A stretch of 64,000 nucleotides of DNA from positions 320,501 to 384,500 of the forward strand of contig CAJQUW010011313.1 in assembly GCA_907163375.1 (NCBI GenBank), in the 5' to 3' direction. The notes under the pieces were generated by a model. That model saw only the letters and a program-made list of their open reading frames with translations. It ran no database searches and was not told the DNA's origin. This document shows, piece after piece, positions 59,905 through 64,000 of the stretch (the stretch's first letter is position 1; every line of letters begins with the position of its first letter). The DNA is from Prostheceraeus crozeri (taxonomy: Eukaryota; Platyhelminthes; Polycladida; Euryleptidae). The translations under genes were made by a program, and so were the position numbers.

Positions 59905-61530
59905 CCTCAGAAAATGAACGACATGAACTTAGGAATATGAATGTGTGCGTGTTTTTTGCGAACCAGATCATCAGAGTTTCCCATTTATTTATCTCTGAAT
60001 GCGGAATAGAAGCATAACACGAAAATGTCTATTTTTGTTGAAGCACTTCTAATTTTATCCAGACAGGACCTGAACTTATCAGGTTTTTGATAATATCTGT
60101 TATGTCAGTGATTAATGATAATTATCATTGATCGCATTCATGGACTCATGGCATGTATAAAGATGGGAGGAATGTTCAAATTGAATCGCCTATCTATTTT
60201 GAAGCATCTCCCGTCATTGCCGAATGAGTTTTCTAGCCATTTGTTGAGACTGAGCCCTTAGAAAACGGTCGAGATTCTCAGGGCGGTCCTTAAAATGAAA
60301 TGTGATGTCCTTATATATTGAAAATGTGATTTTATGATGATTTGATAGCTTTCTGAATTAATCTGGTTTTGCATACTACGCACGCATATTCATGTCTACG
60401 TATAGATCTGTAGGCACTTAAAAATAGCCTTAAGCGCTAAAGAAAATTCACTCAACAACCAGTAAGGCATCCGCTCAAACAAAAGCGTGCTCACCACATA
60501 AGCACAGACAAAGCAACTAATTCGTCAACACAATTCCCTGACACTGACCCCCTCACAGCCTCAACATTCAAAACGCCTGTTGCACACAACCCTCATTCCA
60601 TGGGACCAGTGGGTTGCCTCGTCAGGTGTGCGGAAGATTGGCCCATCCGACACCTGGCGTCCCCCTGGACCCCTAACAACAGCTGTTGGGTCGACGCCAC
60701 TACCATCACCAGATGGAAGTGGCCTGGAAGACCTACCAGTTGGAAGAACTAAAAATGTAAAGCTATATGAACAAAAATGGATAGACTGTGAAACGGTAGA
60801 CAAAATACACCGGATAATATGTGACATCAACAAAATGACGCTATCTCTCAAAATACATATTTTGAAACATGACATTTCAAACATGATGTTTTTATAATAG
60901 ATCGATTTAATGCTGAAGTATTCATTTTATTTTAGTCATGTACACATCTGTAATCGAAATTGCTTTACGTACATGTATGTATGTTTTTTGGAAATGTTTA
61001 ACTGCTATATGATTCCAAAATGCAATGTCTATTAATAGCAGTTAAGTATTTCGTTATTTAATGTTGTCCCGTTGATTTACATGCTGATGTAATGTTGATG
61101 CTAATTTGATTTGATGCAATTATTCTCTTCAAAATACAGGCTTCGTAACAGAATCTGACATATCCGTCAAAACAGTCGTAAAACCTAGGAATCATTGAGA
61201 ATTTTGAAATCATTTTCGGTAATATGTTCTTATTTCAGTTTTGATCGATTATATTATTAGAATGATGTACTGTTTCCATTTGAAGTGTCGAAACTAGAAG
61301 ATAATTGAAAAGTCATTATTTGATGGTTGGAAATTTAGTCAACCCATTTGAGAATGACCAGGGAATACCATACCAATTCCGAATGTCATCCAGTACAGGT
61401 ATACTTGGTTATGATATCAACAATAGTACGCAGCATCGAAGCATTTTGACATCCATCAATTTCAAGTACATTTAATAACAAAATCTCGAATTAGATAAAT
61501 ACGCCACGGGTGCAGTGTGTGTTAACAATT
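59905..61530. other. Non-coding, with a GC-richer patch
   Basis: The patch 60560-60760 is GC-rich for this window, with open frames on both strands (60580-60897 plus, 60884-60561 minus). The plus frame contains WRPPGPLTTAVGSTPLPSPD. It may be the remnant of a retroelement 5' region, but nothing diagnostic is present. The rest shows nothing. Confidence 0.45.
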
Positions 61531-64000
61531 TAATAATAATAATAAACGTATATATTTCGCAAATGCCTCAATAATAGAAATCGTGAGGCTACAGAATGGC
61601 ATACATATTGAGAATATTAAACACATACAGAGATAACAAAGAACAAAATATAACAAAAAAAACAAGAAAAAACTTATGAATTTGAGACAGATGTGTCAGA
61701 GGAAAAGCTAAAGTGGGAAACCACTGTTGGATAATCGAATCATAGTAACCATAAAAGAGGTGGACTGAATGACACTGTTGCAAGCTGGCATACAAAACTT
61801 CCCAGAATGTTGCAAAACGCGAGGCCGTAGGTGATGCAAGGGATGATCCGCGTTGTTAACAAGAGAATCGAATAATTTAAGACCAATGATTACTCGCCTG
61901 TAAAATAGAAGAACGAAGTGAGAGCATGAACATCGAGAGGTACCGCAAATGATACGATGGCAATAATTCTGAACATTTTCTAAAATAGCTGCATTTGATG
62001 AATTTAATCCAGCAAATAATGGTGCCGCGTACTCCAGTATACTGCGGATACAGTTATTGTATATGAGCACGAGATCATGCTTGTCTAACAATGGTTTAAG
62101 TTGTTTGATAATGAAAATCCGAGAGGCTGTCCGTTTGGAAACTTTTAGAACATGAGAATGCCATTTGAACCTAGAGTCAAAAATAACTCCTAGGAACCTC
62201 AGCTCTTCAACAATAGTAACATCAGGAATAGAAAAGTCTCGAATATAAGGTACATCACGTAATGAAATAAACATCTGATTACATTTGTTGACACTGATCA
62301 TCATCTTGTTTGCCTCGATCCATCTGCAGACTTCATTATACGCCTTTAAAGCAGGACTTGCGTTCATACCTTTCTTGATGTTACTCACAATCATAATGTC
62401 ATCCGCATACATCAATAACAAGGTATTGTCTGTATCTGCAATAATCATATCGGCTAAAAATATTCCGAAGAGAAAAGGGCCAACGGAAGAACCTGGGGGA
62501 TGCCACTGTCAATTTTAACATAATCACTACATATGTCAGCCCAGCGAACCCTCTGGAAACGGTCCGACAAATAATTCTTGACGAAGGTTAGAACAAAATC
62601 ATCGAAATTTGCGGATCTCATCTTCTCAATTAGTATGCGATGGGAAACTCTGTCAAAACCTTTCGATAAGTCCACTGAGATGACATGGCAAGCTAACACT
62701 TCCTTCTTTTGAAGGTTATTCGTCACAAAATCTTCAAAGTCTAGTAGAGCACATACGGTTGAACTGTTCTTTTTAAAACCATATTGTTTATCATCGAAGT
62801 GCGACAAAAAATGAAAACCAATACTCTTGATTAACTCCTTCTCAAAAATACGTTCTGGTATAGGGAGAATGGAGATGGGGCGGACATTACAGATATCAGG
62901 CGGGTTTGACTTCGGAAGTGGTAGTATGTCGGCTTTCTTCCATAGACGGGGTACATTGGCGAGTGAAACACATCGATTGAAAATAATAGTAAGTGGTTTG
63001 GCCAACACACTAGAGAACTTGGACCAGGCAATAGAAAGGGATATCATCACTGCCAATGGAAGACCTAGCTTTGACTTCTTTCAATCTGGATTCAATCGCA
63101 GTTTCTGTGAAGACAGAAGGTATGAGGAATGACTTAGGTGTTGTACATATAGGAACATCAATGATAAAATGCTTCGATAAATTGGAATTGAGCAGATCGA
63201 GTACAGCAGGTAAGGGCACATCAGGAAAGAGTTTAGGAAGCCAGTTCTTGTCACAAGTGGGAGATTTTGACATGAATTTATAAATATCCCAGATAGAATT
63301 CCGGCGATTCAATGTTCTCTTGCTCCAATTAATTTTTGCCATATAAATATGTGATTTCACCTTTTCCTTATAGTGATCATAAAGCTTCCAGTTTCTTTGA
63401 CGATAGGCTTGGTATCGTTTGTTAACGAGAACGAAAAATGTCATAAAATATTGAACAAACTTCATCGAGGGTAGCGTTATCGAACAACTTGGACCAATCA
63501 GAACTTTCTAAGATATTAAATGCCAGTTTCAGGTTTGAATCACGCATATCCATGATTTTCATATAATAAGGCTTGATTTTCAGAGATTGGACAGGTTTCA
63601 ATATTATAATGGAATGATCACTGGCACCTAGAGGGCTATCGATGAGCGGTTTAGAATATTCACACACCAATTTATCAGGAATCAGAATGAGATCTAGCAC
63701 AGCATTACCACGGGTCACATCACAGACAACATTCTCTAGTCCGAAATAAATTTCAAAGTCATTATGATCAACTCTGTTAAAGTCGCCAACAAGGAAAACT
63801 TCATAACCATGCCACTTTTCCTGTCAGCTCTAAACAACGAATAACCAGGCACATAAACTGAAGAATCAGATACTGATTCATCCATCCAAGACTCAGTTAT
63901 ACATATAATGTCCGGAGAATATGTAGACGCAATGGCAAGTAGTTCATCAAATTTGTTTGCAACAGAACGGGTATTGGTAAGGCAGAGACAAGGAAGGTTC
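61531..64000 (-). mobile_element. LINE with endonuclease and RT, decayed, runs off right edge
   Basis: Minus strand. The first motif at the edge is NTRSVANKFDELL and PDIICITESWMDESVSD (about 63980-63860), the endonuclease start. It then jumps after FRADRKSG (about 63812) to VFLVGDFNRVDHNDF (about 63803-63760), so an estimated 100 residues of endonuclease are deleted. SPLGASDHSIII (about 63630) is the SDH block. RT pieces in other frames include KSNPPDICNVRPISILPI, DDKQYGFKKNSST, SVDLSKGFDRVSH (motif A, about 62680), SGIPQ (motif B start) and MYADDIMIV (motif C, about 62413-62387). The tail has LVLIYNNCIRSILEYAAPLF and GKFCMPACNS. A 3'UTR ends in a (TTA)n tail at 61546-61531. Jockey/CR1-group style. 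Confidence 0.88.

Noticed and set aside
60561..60897. Gene on either strand in the GC-rich patch
   Set aside because: Overlapping frames on both strands reflect GC-rich composition. No motif, splice site or neighbour supports a gene.
1..64000. CRISPR arrays, operons or bacterial contamination
   Set aside because: Spliced metazoan gene exons, LINEs, SINE-like repeats and hAT elements throughout. No regularly spaced repeats and no prokaryotic gene organisation.

Overview
The window is eukaryotic, AT-rich, gene-poor and repeat-dense. Four spliced exons on the + strand encode one continuous stretch of the WASH-complex subunit strumpellin (WASHC5). The exons have canonical GT-AG borders and introns of about 6.0, 10.8 and 12.9 kb, and no neighbouring exon of the gene was found on either side. 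The repeat load is several LINE lineages, hAT and Tc1/mariner DNA transposons and tRNA-derived SINE-like repeats. Together these indicate an invertebrate metazoan with a large genome. The phylum cannot be fixed from this sequence.

Layout. 1-17.2 kb: if the strumpellin reading is right, this is intron or upstream sequence. It holds a LINE endonuclease/RT fragment running off the left edge (minus), a nearly complete CR1/L2-like LINE (3.5-6.6 kb, plus), a badly decayed LINE (8.1-9.7 kb, minus), a short element with hAT- or P-like ends and a possible THAP-like remnant (11.6-12.5 kb), and a hAT transposon with exact ends and a broken transposase (14.6-16.8 kb). 17.2-47.8 kb: the four WASHC5 exons, with introns holding LINE fragments, three further DNA-element insertions with defined ends, SINE-like repeats and several unclassified duplications and hairpins. 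47.8-64 kb: a WASHC5 intron or downstream sequence, with a second, older copy of the 3.5-kb LINE (52.8-54.3 kb), a LINE tail (57.4 kb), a hAT-derived element carrying a BED-finger remnant (59.2-59.9 kb) and a minus-strand LINE running off the right edge.

How it fits together. The only functional host gene I can support is WASHC5, a core subunit of the endosomal WASH Arp2/3-activating complex. All transposable-element coding regions seen here carry stops, frameshifts or deletions. The most informative observations are the five DNA-transposon insertions whose ends and target-site duplications can be read directly (14614-16802, 25732-28078, 29013-29322, 36538-37673, 59157-59896). I see no operon, CRISPR array or new multi-gene system. 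The novelty is at the level of repeat families and their architecture. All homology statements are by eye from remembered family motifs, because no search was run.
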